From Helicobacteraceae bacterium (GTDB taxonomy: Bacteria > Campylobacterota > Campylobacteria > Campylobacterales > Sulfurimonadaceae): 64,000 bases of DNA. The notes under the pieces are model-generated. The model made no database searches. It was not told the DNA's origin and saw only the letters and a program-made list of their open reading frames with translations. Positions 17,855 through 27,373 of the stretch are shown here, piece by piece. The stretch lies in NCBI GenBank assembly GCA_027038835.1, contig JALWGC010000003.1, positions 106,549 through 170,548 of the forward strand. The letters are read 5' to 3'. The number at the start of each line of letters is the position of its first letter. The first letter of the stretch is position 1. Made by a program: the position numbers and the translations under genes.

Positions 17855-18775
17855 TTAATCGACGTAAGTCAGGTAGTGCTCGTACTCTTTGGCTCTACCA
17901 AATACCGCATCGAAATATTTGCTTTGAATCTTTTGGGTGATTTCACCACGCTCCCCTTTACCGATATCGCGTGCATCGACGTTGGCTATCGGGGTTATTT
18001 CCGCCGCGGTTCCGGTAAGAAACGCTTCGTCGGCTACGTATATCTCTTCACGCGTGATGCGTCTGCGTGTTACTTTGTAGCCCAGGTCCTGCGCGATTTC
18101 GATCGCCGTTTTTTGGGTGATGGAAGCGAGCGAATTGTCGTTTGGCGGGGTGATGATTTCACCGTCTTTGATCATAAAGAAGCACGCACCGCTCGCTTCT
18201 GCGACATACCCTTGGTCATCGAGCAGAAGCGCTTCGTCGTAACCGCAGTCGATCGCTTCGTATTTCGCCATTTGGCTGTTGAGGTAGTTCGCCGTCGCTT
18301 TGGCCTTTCCCATAGTCGAGGTGTTCGCCGGACGGGTCATGGAAGCGATTTTGAGGCGTATCCCTTTTTTAAGCCCCTCTTCTCCAAGGTACGCACCCCA
18401 CTCCCAAGCTGCCAGAACCGTTTCGACGGGAGCGTTTTTGTGGTAGAGTCCCATCACTCCGTAACCCAAAAACGCGAATGGGCGGATGTAAACGTTATCG
18501 CCGGAAAATTCGTTTTTCTTTATAAGTTCGATTTGGGCTTGGTTGAGCTCTTCTACCGTGTAGGGGATGTCTATGAGGGTCATTTTCGCAGACTCGAGCA
18601 ACCTTTTTGTGTGGTCGTTAAGACGAAAGATAGCGTACCCTTTGTCGGTTTTGTACGCTTTGGTTCCTTCGATAACCCCGTTTCCGTAGTGAATAGTGTG
18701 TGTTAGAACATGTACTTTGGCATCTTCCCAAGGGAGAAATTCTCCGTTCATCCAAATATATTTCGCTGCATCCAT
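17855..18775 (-). CDS. ilvE: Branched-chain amino acid aminotransferase
   Basis: Fold-type IV PLP aminotransferase performing the last step of leucine, isoleucine and valine synthesis. The 306-residue length is standard. Visible signatures are HYGNGVIEGTKAY (about residues 29-41), the cofactor lysine K159 in GKAKATANYL, and EASGACFFMIKDG (about 193-205). TTP-type C-terminal FLTGTAAEITP follows at about residue 255. It heads a minus-strand unit with the SPFH gene 15 bases downstream, the same pairing as in Campylobacter. Confidence 0.94.
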   Translation of the reverse strand: MDAAKYIWMNGEFLPWEDAKVHVLTHTIHYGNGVIEGTKAYKTDKGYAIFRLNDHTKRLLESAKMTLIDIPYTVEELNQAQIELIKKNEFSGDNVYIRPFAFLGYGVMGLYHKNAPVETVLAAWEWGAYLGEEGLKKGIRLKIASMTRPANTSTMGKAKATANYLNSQMAKYEAIDCGYDEALLLDDQGYVAEASGACFFMIKDGEIITPPNDNSLASITQKTAIEIAQDLGYKVTRRRITREEIYVADEAFLTGTAAEITPIANVDARDIGKGERGEITQKIQSKYFDAVFGRAKEYEHYLTYVD

Positions 18776-18862
18776 CGTGTAAAAATCTCCAAATGTAAAA
18801 AATTGGATGTATTTTATCTAAAAAGTGGTTAAAAAACGATGAGGCGATTTGGAGGTGTGGGA

Positions 18863-18884
18863 AACCCCCCGCGGAAGAGGGGTT
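18863..18884 (-). terminator. Hairpin at the end of the YfdX-like gene
   Basis: AACCCC at 18863-18868 pairs with GGGGTT at 18879-18884, overlapping the stop codon of the minus-strand YfdX-like gene. GC-rich stem, short loop, no strong T tail. Confidence 0.45.
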
Positions 18885-19755
18885 ATTTCGAAGTGGTTTT
18901 TGTGGCGTTGTCTTTGAAAGATTTGAGTTTTTGTATAAGTTCTTCGAAAAGTTTTTCCGCTTTGTTTTTCCCTTTTATCTCTTTTTCCACTTTTTCTATG
19001 GCTTTTTCGAGGGCTTTGTAGGTTACGTCGCTTGAGCTTGTATAACCGAGAAGTTTCGCTTTTTCAAGCTCCTCTTTTGCAAGTTCGAGATGTTTGAGCG
19101 CTTGTTTTTTGTCTTTTTTGGCGATTTTGCTTGCATCATGTACGAGCGCTTCGGCGGTTACAAGTGGAATAGGGATGACCACTTTGGTCGTTACAAGCGT
19201 ACCCAGCGCCATTTCGAGCACGTCTTTGGCTTCTTTCATTTTGTCGTCATGCAAATAAGAAGCAGCGAGTTTGAGCGCTTTTGGGTACGAAGCAAGCGGC
19301 AGGTTGAGTGTCGTGATGTCTATTTCGCTTTGGAAGGTGTTAAGAAGCGCTCTTGCTTCTTGGATTTTCCCATCGTCAAGCAACGCTTTTACCTCTTTTA
19401 GCCCTTTTTCGATGGTCGAAGTGTCGGCTTGAAATTCGTAAGCGGTGATCGAACCATCGATAGGTAGCATAAGAGGTGCGTCTTTATGGGAGAGTACCAC
19501 TTCGAGTTTGCCTATCGCTTTTTCGATATCTTTGATAGCGTTTTTCTTGTCTTTGTGGGCAATATCCACAAGTACTTTTTGAGTGAGCGCTATGGCATCG
19601 ACCGCTTCTTGGACGATGTGGGTTTTGGCATCTTTTTTCGCGTCTTGTTTAGCTACTTTGATAGCGTCTTTGGAAATGGTCTTCGAACTTGTAGCGTATG
19701 CCGCCGAGCTAAAAAGCAGCGTTGCCGCTACAACGGAAGTGAGTAATCTTTTCAT
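18883..19755 (-). CDS. YfdX-family secreted helical protein
   Basis: A 290-residue exported protein. The signal peptide MKRLLTSVVAATLLFSSAAYA begins at 19755, where an AAGGAG Shine-Dalgarno is properly placed; longer in-frame starts lack one. The mature protein is almost entirely amphipathic helix, Lys/Ala/Glu/Leu-rich, with the YfdX-like features MLPIDGSITAYEFQAD (about residue 113) and IPIPLVTAEALVHDA (about 195). YfdX in enterobacteria is acid-inducible and reported to act as a periplasmic chaperone-like protein; the role here is unknown. An operator-like palindrome sits at its promoter. Confidence 0.78.
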   Translation of the reverse strand: MKRLLTSVVAATLLFSSAAYATSSKTISKDAIKVAKQDAKKDAKTHIVQEAVDAIALTQKVLVDIAHKDKKNAIKDIEKAIGKLEVVLSHKDAPLMLPIDGSITAYEFQADTSTIEKGLKEVKALLDDGKIQEARALLNTFQSEIDITTLNLPLASYPKALKLAASYLHDDKMKEAKDVLEMALGTLVTTKVVIPIPLVTAEALVHDASKIAKKDKKQALKHLELAKEELEKAKLLGYTSSSDVTYKALEKAIEKVEKEIKGKNKAEKLFEELIQKLKSFKDNATKTTSK

Positions 19756-19788
19756 CTTCGTTTCTCCTTGAATGAAATTGTTTATTAT

Positions 19789-19802
19789 ATATTTCGAAAT
19801 AT
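19789..19802. promoter_or_regulatory. 14-bp perfect palindrome overlapping the YfdX-like gene promoter
   Basis: ATATTTCGAAATAT is a perfect dyad. Read on the minus strand it is followed at once by TATAAT, the likely -10 box of the YfdX-like gene, about 35 bases before its start. A bound regulator would block or recruit polymerase. The remaining part of the 205-base gap to glnA is AT-rich with no other clear element except the glnA Shine-Dalgarno AGGAG. Confidence 0.5.
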
Positions 19803-19960
19803 CGACAAGAAGTTTAAGCCAAAAAAGTAAAAGGTTCTGCCACAAAAGTAGCATATCGAAACAAAAAAAGATTTTGATTATTTTTTAGTCAATCATTTAC
19901 AAAAGTTTGGGACGAATTAAGATATACTTCTTGGTAGATTTCAATTTTTAGGAGAAATAT

Positions 19961-21394
19961 ATGGGAAAATTCGTTAACAATATCGACGAGTTCTTCACGT
20001 TTTGTGAAGAGAACGAAGTGGAGTTCGTTGACCTTCGCTTTACGGACATCAAGGGCGCATGGCACCACCTTACATACAGATACAGCGCGGTAAACAGAGA
20101 AAACCTCGAAAACGGTTTCCCGTTTGACGGTTCTTCCATCGAAGCTTGGCAGCCTATCAACCAATCCGACATGATCCTCAAGCCGGACGTTCCAACAGCT
20201 TTCCTCGACCCGTTCACGGCAGATCCGACCGTTATCGTTTTCTGTGACGTTTACGACATCTACAAAGGTGAGTTGTACGAAAAATGTCCACGCTCTATCG
20301 CGAAAAAAGCGCTTAAATACGCTGAAGAGCTCGGAATCGCCGATGCAGCATACTTCGGACCGGAAAACGAGTTTTTCATCTTCGACGATGTGAAGTTCAT
20401 CGACAACATCAACGAAGCGGGTTATAGAGTAGATACGGAAGAGGGTGATTGGAACTCCAACACGACTTATCCTGACTACTACAACCACGCGCACAGACCC
20501 GGAACCAAGGGTGGTTACTTCCCTGTAGCTCCTACGGATTCTATGGTTGACTTAAGAGCTGAGATGATGCAAGTGCTCGAGCAAGTAGGTCTCGAAGTGG
20601 TTCTCGGTCACCACGAAGTTGCACAAGGTCAAGGGGAAATCGGTGTCGTTTTCTCCGACATCATCGGTGCTGCGGATAACGTACAAAAGTACAAATATGT
20701 AGTGAAAATGGTAGCGCACCTCAACGGTAAAACGGCTACGTTCATGCCAAAACCGCTTTACGGTGACAACGGTAACGGTATGCACACACACCAATCTCTT
20801 TGGAAAGACGGTAAAAACCTTTTCTACGAAGAAGGGAACTACGGTAACCTCTCTAAAACGGCACTCGATTATGTAAGCGGTATCTTCAAACACGCGCATG
20901 CGGTAGCTGCGTTCACGAACGCTTCTACGAACTCTTACAAAAGACTCCTTCCGGGATTCGAAGCGCCAAGTATTTTGACGTACTCTTCTCAAAACCGTTC
21001 TGCTTCTTGTCGTATCCCTTACGGTGCGGGTGAAAAAGCGACACGTATCGAGATGAGATTCCCTGACTCTTCTGCTTGTCCATACCTTGCGTTTGCCGCT
21101 ATGATGATGGCAGGACTAGATGGTATCAAAAACGGCGGTTACGAGATGGTCGGTCCTATGGATGAAGACCTTTTCGAACTTTCTTTGGATGAAATCAGAG
21201 AAAAAGGTATTCCACAAATGCCACATACACTTAGAGAAGCGGTCGAAGCACTTCTTAAAGATAACGACTTCCTAAAACCTGTCTTTAGTGATGAGTTTAT
21301 CAACACATACAAAGACTACAAATTCGAGCGCGAAATCTGGCCAGACGAAGGTCGCCCGACTGCGTACGAGTTCGCTACTACGTATCAGTGCTAG
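19961..21394 (+). CDS. glnA: Glutamine synthetase type I
   Basis: Dodecameric GSI that condenses ammonia and glutamate. The 477-residue protein has [17 protein letters not shown] (residues 55-71), GPENEFFIF (133-141), the ATP site [17 protein letters not shown] (263-279) and NRSASCRIP (345-353). The tyrosine that is adenylylated in enteric GSI is replaced by F405 in [11 protein letters not shown], so control by adenylylation is not possible, as described for Helicobacter GlnA. The start has AGGAG seven bases upstream. A strong terminator follows at 21399-21416, so it is monocistronic. Confidence 0.97.
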   Translation: MGKFVNNIDEFFTFCEENEVEFVDLRFTDIKGAWHHLTYRYSAVNRENLENGFPFDGSSIEAWQPINQSDMILKPDVPTAFLDPFTADPTVIVFCDVYDIYKGELYEKCPRSIAKKALKYAEELGIADAAYFGPENEFFIFDDVKFIDNINEAGYRVDTEEGDWNSNTTYPDYYNHAHRPGTKGGYFPVAPTDSMVDLRAEMMQVLEQVGLEVVLGHHEVAQGQGEIGVVFSDIIGAADNVQKYKYVVKMVAHLNGKTATFMPKPLYGDNGNGMHTHQSLWKDGKNLFYEEGNYGNLSKTALDYVSGIFKHAHAVAAFTNASTNSYKRLLPGFEAPSILTYSSQNRSASCRIPYGAGEKATRIEMRFPDSSACPYLAFAAMMMAGLDGIKNGGYEMVGPMDEDLFELSLDEIREKGIPQMPHTLREAVEALLKDNDFLKPVFSDEFINTYKDYKFEREIWPDEGRPTAYEFATTYQC

Positions 21395-21398
21395 TTTT

Positions 21399-21416
21399 TT
21401 GGGGCTTTTGCCCCAA
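21399..21416 (+). terminator. Rho-independent-type hairpin after glnA
   Basis: TTGGGGC at 21399-21405, loop TTTT, GCCCCAA at 21410-21416: a perfect seven-base-pair stem five bases after the glnA stop. Confidence 0.8.
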
Positions 21417-21461
21417 GCTTAAAAATATTCGATAATCTTTCTCTTTCCTCTTCATTCTTCT

Positions 21462-21477
21462 TATAATTCGCTATAAT
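21462..21477 (+). promoter_or_regulatory. Tandem -10 boxes before leuA
   Basis: Two TATAAT hexamers, at 21462-21467 and 21472-21477, ten bases apart in TTATAATTCGCTATAATTCC. leuA starts at 21532 after an AAGGAA-type Shine-Dalgarno. The 55-base leader contains no leucine-codon leader peptide. Confidence 0.55.
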
Positions 21478-21531
21478 TCCATCATCAAAACACCAAGCAG
21501 GGTTTTGTAGAGTTCAAAACAAGGAAAAGAT

Positions 21532-23205
21532 ATGCCCAGTATGATGGATCGTATCCCAAAAGGGAAATACAAGCCGTATCCAAAAATCAAAATGCCGCAC
21601 CGTAAGTGGCCGGACAATGAGATAACCAAAGCACCTATGTGGTGTAGCGTCGATTTGCGCGATGGAAACCAAGCGCTTATAAACCCTATGAATCTCGAGA
21701 AAAAACTTGAACTCTACAACCTACTGCTTGAGATCGGATTCAAAGAGATAGAAGTCGGTTTTCCTTCCGCTTCGAAAGTGGAATTCGATTTTTTACGAAA
21801 ACTTGTCGATGATAACCTCATTCCCGACGACGTTCGCGTACAAGTGCTTGTGCAAGCCAGAGAGCATCTTATAGAAAAAACGTTCGAAGCGCTCAAGGGT
21901 GTCAAGAAAGCGACCGTGCATCTTTACAACTCGACAAGCATAGCGCAGCGCAAGATCGTCTTTAGAAAAGAAAAAGAAGAGATTATAGAGCTCGCACTCA
22001 AGGGTGTCGATCTTATCAAAAAGTACGAAAAAGAGCATGACGGCGATATAAGGTTGGAGTACTCTCCGGAGAGTTTTACCGGAACCGAGCTGGAATTCGC
22101 GGCGGAAATCTGTAACAGAGTTACCGAGCGCTGGGGGATAAACGAAGAACGAAAAGTTATCATCAATCTCCCCGCAACCGTCGAGATGGCGACACCGAAC
22201 ATCTATGCCGACCAAGTGGAATGGATGGGAGAGCATTTGGACAACCGAGAGCATATATTCATCTCCACCCACACCCACAACGACCGCGGAACGAGCGTGG
22301 CGGCGACCGAGCTCGCTTTGTTGGCGGGAGCGGATAGAGTGGAAGGAACGCTCCTTGCAAACGGTGAGCGGACAGGGAATGTGGACATCATCACCTTGGC
22401 GCTTAACATGTTCACCCAAGGGGTGGACCCAGAGCTCGATTTTAGCGACTTGCCGCGCATCGTCGATGTGGTGGAGCGTGTTACGGAGTTGCCGACACAT
22501 CCTAGACATCCGTATGTTGGCGAGCTTGTCTATACGGCGTTTTCCGGTTCGCATCAAGATGCCATCAACAAAGGTTTGGCATACCAAAAAAGCAAAGAAG
22601 ACCCGTTTTGGGAGGTACCGTACCTCCCTATCGACCCAAGTGATGTTGGGAGAACCTACGAGAGTATTATCCGTATCAACTCACAGTCGGGCAAAGGGGG
22701 CGTGGCGTATGTGCTCGAGCACGATTACGGCTACGTACTTCCAAAGAAGATGCACCCCGAAGTGGGTCGCATCATTCAGCGACTTAGCGACGAGGTGGGC
22801 AGAGAGCTTACCAACAAAGAGGTTTTCGAAGAGTTCTACAAGAGCTACTTCAAGCCAAAAGAGCATATAAAGTTTAAAGATTTCAGCGTTACCACGACCG
22901 ACGAGCGCGCTACTTGCATTTTGACTTACGAGTACAAAGGGAGAGAGATAACCGCGACGGGAGAGGGTAACGGACCGATCGATGCGTGTAAAAACGCCTT
23001 GATGCAAGATTATCCGCACAAATTCGCCATAGCGTCGTATTACGAACATTCATGTGGAGATAAAAGCAGCGCCAAAGCGGTCGCGTACATCGAAATAACC
23101 TCCAAAGAGGTATATAGCTGTTTTGGTGTGGGTAGCGACACCGACATCACCAAAGCGAGCGTCAAAGCGCTTTTTTCCGCACTCAATCGCGCTTTTAGCG
23201 AGTAA
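21532..23205 (+). CDS. leuA: 2-isopropylmalate synthase (long, fungal-like LeuA class)
   Basis: First committed enzyme of leucine synthesis: condenses acetyl-CoA with 2-oxoisovalerate. The 557-residue length and N-terminal extension MPSMMDRIPKGKYKPYP are typical of the class-2 LeuA shared with fungi and actinobacteria. The TIM barrel shows VDLRDGNQAL (about residue 40), LEYSPESFTGTELEFA (about 179) and the metal-binding HTHNDRGTSVA (about 245). The C-terminal domain after about residue 440 (FKDFSVTTTDERATCILTY) is the LeuA dimer/regulatory domain for leucine feedback. Confidence 0.95.
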   Translation: MPSMMDRIPKGKYKPYPKIKMPHRKWPDNEITKAPMWCSVDLRDGNQALINPMNLEKKLELYNLLLEIGFKEIEVGFPSASKVEFDFLRKLVDDNLIPDDVRVQVLVQAREHLIEKTFEALKGVKKATVHLYNSTSIAQRKIVFRKEKEEIIELALKGVDLIKKYEKEHDGDIRLEYSPESFTGTELEFAAEICNRVTERWGINEERKVIINLPATVEMATPNIYADQVEWMGEHLDNREHIFISTHTHNDRGTSVAATELALLAGADRVEGTLLANGERTGNVDIITLALNMFTQGVDPELDFSDLPRIVDVVERVTELPTHPRHPYVGELVYTAFSGSHQDAINKGLAYQKSKEDPFWEVPYLPIDPSDVGRTYESIIRINSQSGKGGVAYVLEHDYGYVLPKKMHPEVGRIIQRLSDEVGRELTNKEVFEEFYKSYFKPKEHIKFKDFSVTTTDERATCILTYEYKGREITATGEGNGPIDACKNALMQDYPHKFAIASYYEHSCGDKSSAKAVAYIEITSKEVYSCFGVGSDTDITKASVKALFSALNRAFSE

Positions 23206-23241
23206 AGGGTATGCAAGCCTCGCAGCTTGCGAACCGAAGCG

Positions 23242-24219
23242 ATGCAAAGCGAATTTGACCCACCTTTTCTTCTTCGAAACAACCATGTTCAAACACTTTT
23301 TCCGACTCTGTTTCGCCGTATAGACAACCACCCTTTTTACAAAGAACGTTTTGTACTGAGCGATGGGGATTTTTTGGAGCCGTTTTGGTACGAAAAGCCA
23401 AAAGACGGAGAGAAAATAGCCGTTTTGTTTCACGGTCTTGGCGGTTCGTACCGCTCCCCTTATATTCTTGGGCTTATGCAAAAACTACGCCAAAACGGTA
23501 TCAATTCGGTGGTTATGCACTATCGCGGAAGTAGTGGTGTAGAGAACGACACTCCGTTGTCGTACCATAGCGGTAAAACGGACGATGCCAAAGAGTTTCT
23601 CACATCTGTTTCGAAACGTTTTTCAAAAAGCGAGTTTTACGGAGTCGGCTTTTCACTTGGAGCGAATATGTTGCTCAAACTTTTAGGACAAGAGCGCACA
23701 AACGCTCCTTTTAAGGCTGCTGTGAGCGTCTCTTCGCCTATGCAACTTAATTTAAGTGCAAAGCGGCTGCAAAAAGGGTTTTCGAAGTTGTATCAGTATC
23801 ATTTGTTGCAAGAGCTCAAAAAGATGTTGCATCGAAAGTTCGAGCGCTTCGATATGGGTCTTTTTACCGATTTGAAAAAAGAACAGATAGACTCGCTTCG
23901 TACATTTTACGAGTTCGATGCCGCTTATACCGCGCCCGTACATGGTTTTCGAAGTGTAGAGGAGTACTACCAAAAAGCGAGCTCCAGAGCGTTTTGCAAA
24001 CATATAACCGTCCCGACGCTTCTCATTCATGCAAAAGACGACCCTTTCATCCCTTTCGATGCATTCCCCACTCCAAGTGAACTCTCAAATACCATCCAAA
24101 CCGACATCCAAAACTATGGTGGTCATGTAGGCTTTGTCGAAGGAAGCGTGTCGCATCCGAGTTATTATGTAGAAAAGAAAGTTGTGGAGTTTTTAAAAAC
24201 ATTCAAAGATAAGCTATAA
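23242..24219 (+). CDS. YheT-like alpha/beta hydrolase
   Basis: A 325-residue cytoplasmic hydrolase of the YheT / ABHD1-3 group. The oxyanion loop is FHGLGGSYRSPYI, the nucleophile is the serine in GVGFSLGANML, the acid is likely in HAKDDPFIPFD and the base in YGGHVGFVEG. The N-terminal FDPPFLLRNNHVQTLFP is characteristic of the family. Substrate unknown; relatives act on esters or lipids. ATG at 23242 is chosen over an in-frame TTG at 23227; neither has a strong Shine-Dalgarno. It ends at a shared hairpin with convergent dapB. Confidence 0.85.
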   Translation: MQSEFDPPFLLRNNHVQTLFPTLFRRIDNHPFYKERFVLSDGDFLEPFWYEKPKDGEKIAVLFHGLGGSYRSPYILGLMQKLRQNGINSVVMHYRGSSGVENDTPLSYHSGKTDDAKEFLTSVSKRFSKSEFYGVGFSLGANMLLKLLGQERTNAPFKAAVSVSSPMQLNLSAKRLQKGFSKLYQYHLLQELKKMLHRKFERFDMGLFTDLKKEQIDSLRTFYEFDAAYTAPVHGFRSVEEYYQKASSRAFCKHITVPTLLIHAKDDPFIPFDAFPTPSELSNTIQTDIQNYGGHVGFVEGSVSHPSYYVEKKVVEFLKTFKDKL

Positions 24220-24228
24220 AGGAATTTG

Positions 24229-24266
24229 TTGATTATGGAGTAGAAAAAGAATTACTCCACAATCAA
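24229..24266. terminator. Bidirectional hairpin between YheT-like gene and dapB
   Basis: TTGATTATGGAGTA at 24229-24242 pairs with TACTCCACAATCAA at 24253-24266 (13 of 14 pairs) across a ten-base A-rich loop. It lies between two convergent genes and could end both transcripts. Confidence 0.65.
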
Positions 24267-24280
24267 AGTGGTACTGTAGT

Positions 24281-25048
24281 TTATAGACCCAAACAGTCGC
24301 TGATGGAGTATAGCCCCTCTTTTTGTTGTACAAGCCAAGCTGCGGCGCGTATGGCACCTTTTGAGAAGGTATTTCGGCTGGTTGCGGTGTGGTTTAGCTC
24401 TATAAACTCGCCGTCGTTGTAAAAACCGACGGTATGGCGTCCGACGATGTCCCCGCCTCGAAGCGCCATTACGGCGATTTCGTCTTTGGTTCGCTCGCCG
24501 ATGTTGCCGTCGCGTCCGCTGATGCGCACATCGTCAAGATTTAGTTCACGCCCTTTTGCAGCCGATTCCGCCAATGTAAGAGCCGTTCCGCTTGGTGCGT
24601 CTTTTTTGTGTCTGTGGTGCATTTCGACTATTTCGATGTCGAAATCCGCAAGCGCTTGGCTGGCTTGGTAAACAAGCTTGTTCAGTAGCGCTACCCCAAG
24701 GCTCATGTTCGTCGCGTACAAAACCGGCATCTTTTGGCTCGCTTCTTTGAGCAGGTTGAGTTGGTGGGTGTTGAGCCCCGTCGTACCGATAACGAGCGGT
24801 TTTGGGTTTTGCAGTGCCGCTTCGAGAAGTTTTTCGCACGCTTCGGGGAGGGAGAAGTCTATTATAACATCGCTTGCGTTTAGGAGTGAATCCAAATCGG
24901 AAGTGACCAAAACGGAAGGATCGATAGCAAAATCGAGTTCCCGTCTGACATAAACAGCGCTTAGTTCCATTCCTTCGGTTGATTTTAGATCGTCTATGAT
25001 CAACTTTCCGACACGTCCGCTAGCTCCAAATACACCGACTTTTATCAT
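24281..25048 (-). CDS. dapB: 4-hydroxy-tetrahydrodipicolinate reductase
   Basis: NAD(P)H-dependent enzyme of the diaminopimelate/lysine pathway. The 255-residue protein has the dinucleotide motif [10 protein letters not shown] (residues 8-17), GTTGLN near residue 93, and the catalytic region [20 protein letters not shown] (about residues 142-161) containing the proton-donor histidine and substrate lysine. It lies ten bases after trxB in a minus-strand row trxA, small anchored protein, trxB, dapB. Confidence 0.95.
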   Translation of the reverse strand: MIKVGVFGASGRVGKLIIDDLKSTEGMELSAVYVRRELDFAIDPSVLVTSDLDSLLNASDVIIDFSLPEACEKLLEAALQNPKPLVIGTTGLNTHQLNLLKEASQKMPVLYATNMSLGVALLNKLVYQASQALADFDIEIVEMHHRHKKDAPSGTALTLAESAAKGRELNLDDVRISGRDGNIGERTKDEIAVMALRGGDIVGRHTVGFYNDGEFIELNHTATSRNTFSKGAIRAAAWLVQQKEGLYSISDCLGL

Positions 25049-25057
25049 CTTCTTTCC

Positions 25058-26002
25058 TTATTTGTTGAAATGTTCATCTACATAGGCGATGGCGTTGATG
25101 GCCGCCGTCGCACCGTCACCGGCGGCGCATACCACTTGTTTTGGAGCGTCTATGCGAAGATCGCCCGCCGCAAAAAGTCCTTCGAGGCTCGTTTGCATCT
25201 TCAAGTTCACGACCACCTGCCCTTGCTCGTTGAGCTCGCATAGCCAGCTTCCGTCTTCTTGTTTGAGTACTTCGTTGTTGACGTTGTTGCCGACGAAAAC
25301 GAAAACTCCCGGTACGCTCAGGTCGGTTGTCTCGCCGTTTTTCGTGTTTTTGACTTTCAGTCCCGTAACACCCATCGCATCGCCGTAAACCTCCTCTGGA
25401 ACGGAGTCGAGAATCAACTCTATGTTAGGTGTTTCTTCGACCCGTTTGACGGTATTTGGCGCGGCGCGAAACTTGTCGCGTCTGTGGACGAGATAAACCT
25501 TGGTACAGATTTTCGCCAGATAGAGCGCTTCTTCGAGTGCGGTATCCCCTCCGCCTATCACGGCGACCTCTTTGCCTTTGTAGAAAAATCCGTCACACGT
25601 CGCACAGGTGCTTACGCCTCTGCCGAAAAATTCGTCTTCCCCTTTGAACCCTGCGCGTCTCGGTACGCTTCCGGTACACACTATGACACTTTTGGCTTCG
25701 TAAGTTTCACCGTTTGAAAGAGCGATGATGAAAGTTTCGCCATTCTTACTCACTCTTGAAACTTCCGCCATTTCGTGTTTGAGACCGAACTTCATGCATT
25801 GCTTGGGCCATGGCTGCATCAAATCCATTCCGGTTATATCTCCGGTAACGCCGGGATAGTTTTCTATCTCGCTACTTTGGGTTATCTGCCCTCCGGGAAG
25901 CCCTTTTTCGAACATCACGACGTTTTGGAGTCCTCCTCTGGTGGCATACAGCCCGGCGGTAAGTCCCGCAGGACCTCCACCTACAATCGCACAATCCAAC
26001 AT
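25058..26002 (-). CDS. trxB: Thioredoxin reductase
   Basis: Homodimeric FAD enzyme that uses NADPH to reduce thioredoxin. The 314-residue protein has the FAD motif [13 protein letters not shown] (residues 8-20), the redox dithiol CATC in [11 protein letters not shown] (about residue 133), the NADPH motif [14 protein letters not shown] (about residue 152) and the C-terminal FAD site GLFAAGDLR. It is clustered with its substrate gene trxA, separated by one membrane-anchored protein gene. Confidence 0.96.
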   Translation of the reverse strand: MLDCAIVGGGPAGLTAGLYATRGGLQNVVMFEKGLPGGQITQSSEIENYPGVTGDITGMDLMQPWPKQCMKFGLKHEMAEVSRVSKNGETFIIALSNGETYEAKSVIVCTGSVPRRAGFKGEDEFFGRGVSTCATCDGFFYKGKEVAVIGGGDTALEEALYLAKICTKVYLVHRRDKFRAAPNTVKRVEETPNIELILDSVPEEVYGDAMGVTGLKVKNTKNGETTDLSVPGVFVFVGNNVNNEVLKQEDGSWLCELNEQGQVVVNLKMQTSLEGLFAAGDLRIDAPKQVVCAAGDGATAAINAIAYVDEHFNK

Positions 26003-26003
26003 T

Positions 26004-26492
26004 TTATAAATCCTCCATTTTTTCTTTTGTCATCGCGTCCAAAGTATCGAACTTTCTAATCATACTATCTTGTTTGTATAGAGTATTTCGTACCCGTTTT
26101 ATGACAAATACGACGGGTTCGTCGTAGATGTTGAAACGCTGGATGAACTTCAGCGCAGTCTTGGTTCCGCTACGCAAAAAGGTAACGTTTTCGACGCTTT
26201 GTATTTTGGTATTATAGTAATCTATGGCTAATATCGGGTTTTTTAGCGCCAATTTGGCAATTTTTTCGCTTGCATGGGGTTCTTTGGAACTGAAGAACAC
26301 GACGATGTAGCGCTGTTTGTCGGGTTTGAAGATATCGCTTGATTTGTAGAAAACGAACTCTTTGAAATCGATGAATTTGAATTTGGAAAAGGTGTAGTTG
26401 TAGTAAGCGAACGCACCCGCTATGAGTGCCGCTCCGAAAAACGAAGCGAATACGGTCGTGAGTGAAAAGAGGCTTTTGCCACCTCTTGCCAC
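26004..26492 (-). CDS. Membrane-anchored protein between trxA and trxB, thioredoxin-like
   Basis: A 162-residue protein with one N-terminal membrane helix (about residues 10-30). The rest reads as a beta-alpha-beta pattern ([20 protein letters not shown], then [12 protein letters not shown]) like a thioredoxin fold, but the usual active-site cysteines are absent, so it is not a conventional oxidoreductase. It is one base from trxB and ten from trxA, so it is co-transcribed with both. A tethering or adaptor role in thiol metabolism is an inference from position. Confidence 0.7.
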   Translation of the reverse strand: MARGGKSLFSLTTVFASFFGAALIAGAFAYYNYTFSKFKFIDFKEFVFYKSSDIFKPDKQRYIVVFFSSKEPHASEKIAKLALKNPILAIDYYNTKIQSVENVTFLRSGTKTALKFIQRFNIYDEPVVFVIKRVRNTLYKQDSMIRKFDTLDAMTKEKMEDL

Positions 26493-26502
26493 CTAAGCGA
26501 CC

Positions 26503-26823
26503 TTAACCAAGAAGAGAGTCGAGTTTTTCCGCAAGTACTTGTTTGGACTGTGCACCTACGATTTGATCGACCACTTGACCGTCTTTCAAGAAGATAAGTG
26601 TCGGAATACTTCTAATGCCGAATTTGACGGCGATTTCTTGCTCTTCGTCCGTGTTGACTTTACAGATTTTCGCTTTGCCGTCGTACTCTTCCGCAAGCTC
26701 TTCGATAACAGGAGCTATCATTCTACAAGGTCCACACCATGGAGCCCAGAAATCCACAAGCGCTACGCCTTCGCTTGTCGTAGCTTCGAAGTTGTCGTTT
26801 GTTAGTTCGATGTATTTACCCAT
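26503..26823 (-). CDS. trxA: Thioredoxin
   Basis: A 106-residue cytosolic disulfide reductase with the canonical active site FWAPWCGPCRM and cis-proline RSIPTLIFLKDG. The start at 26823 (MGKYIELTNDNF) is preferred because AAGGA lies nine bases upstream and it gives the standard length; a longer in-frame start adds 13 residues unlike the family. It is the first gene of the trx-dapB row. Confidence 0.96.
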   Translation of the reverse strand: MGKYIELTNDNFEATTSEGVALVDFWAPWCGPCRMIAPVIEELAEEYDGKAKICKVNTDEEQEIAVKFGIRSIPTLIFLKDGQVVDQIVGAQSKQVLAEKLDSLLG

Positions 26824-26914
26824 CTTGTTTCCTTTTTGTTTTATTGTGCCAAATAACTGCAACGTGTGGGAAAATTATACAGATTATTTGTTAACTGTTT
26901 CTGAAAGTTGTTGA

Positions 26915-27370
26915 AAAACCGCGAAAGGGTGTTCAGGTATCATCGAAGAAAAAGGAGCCGATGCGACGCTCTCGCGTGCTATCGCGACCAAGCCAAGCGG
27001 GTATCTCGTCAAACCTTTTCGGCGTGAAGAACTCAAAGCGGCATTGCAAATCGCATTGCATGAACATAGCGGTGAGAAACTTGTGGGGGACATACGTTTT
27101 GATGAGGAGTTCTCGTTCAACACACAAACCAACGAATTGATAAAAAGTTTTCATGTGCTACATTTGACGCCGCAAGAGTTGCGCCTTTTGCAACTACTGC
27201 TTGATTCGAAGGGGAATCCGGTGAGTTCGTACGAAGTGGAGACGGAGCTATGGCCGCAAGGTAACAGCAACGAAAGCACACGCCGCGCACTTGTCAAGCG
27301 GTTGCGTGCGAAACTCGATTACAAGTTCATAGAGACGATCCATTCTTACGGGTATCGTCTGGTGCTGTAG
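26915..27370 (+). pseudogene. Response regulator remnant (OmpR type) lacking most of its receiver domain
   Basis: From base 26915 the frame reads the end of a receiver domain, IATKPSGYLVKPFRREELK, containing the conserved lysine and proline of the KPF motif, followed by an intact winged-helix effector domain (LTPQELRLLQLLL, then RRALVKRLRAKL and IHSYGYRLVL). The phospho-acceptor aspartate half, about 80 residues, is missing, and a stop codon (TGA at 26912) precedes the frame. No ATG is available; a TTG at 27044 would give a 108-residue DNA-binding fragment. It lies directly behind the trxA promoter, so a deletion probably removed its 5' end. No sensor kinase is nearby. Confidence 0.8.
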
Positions 27371-27373
27371 CGG

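Noticed and set aside
19856..19960. Sigma-54 promoter for glnA
   Set aside because: No TGGCAC-N5-TTGC match in the upstream gap.
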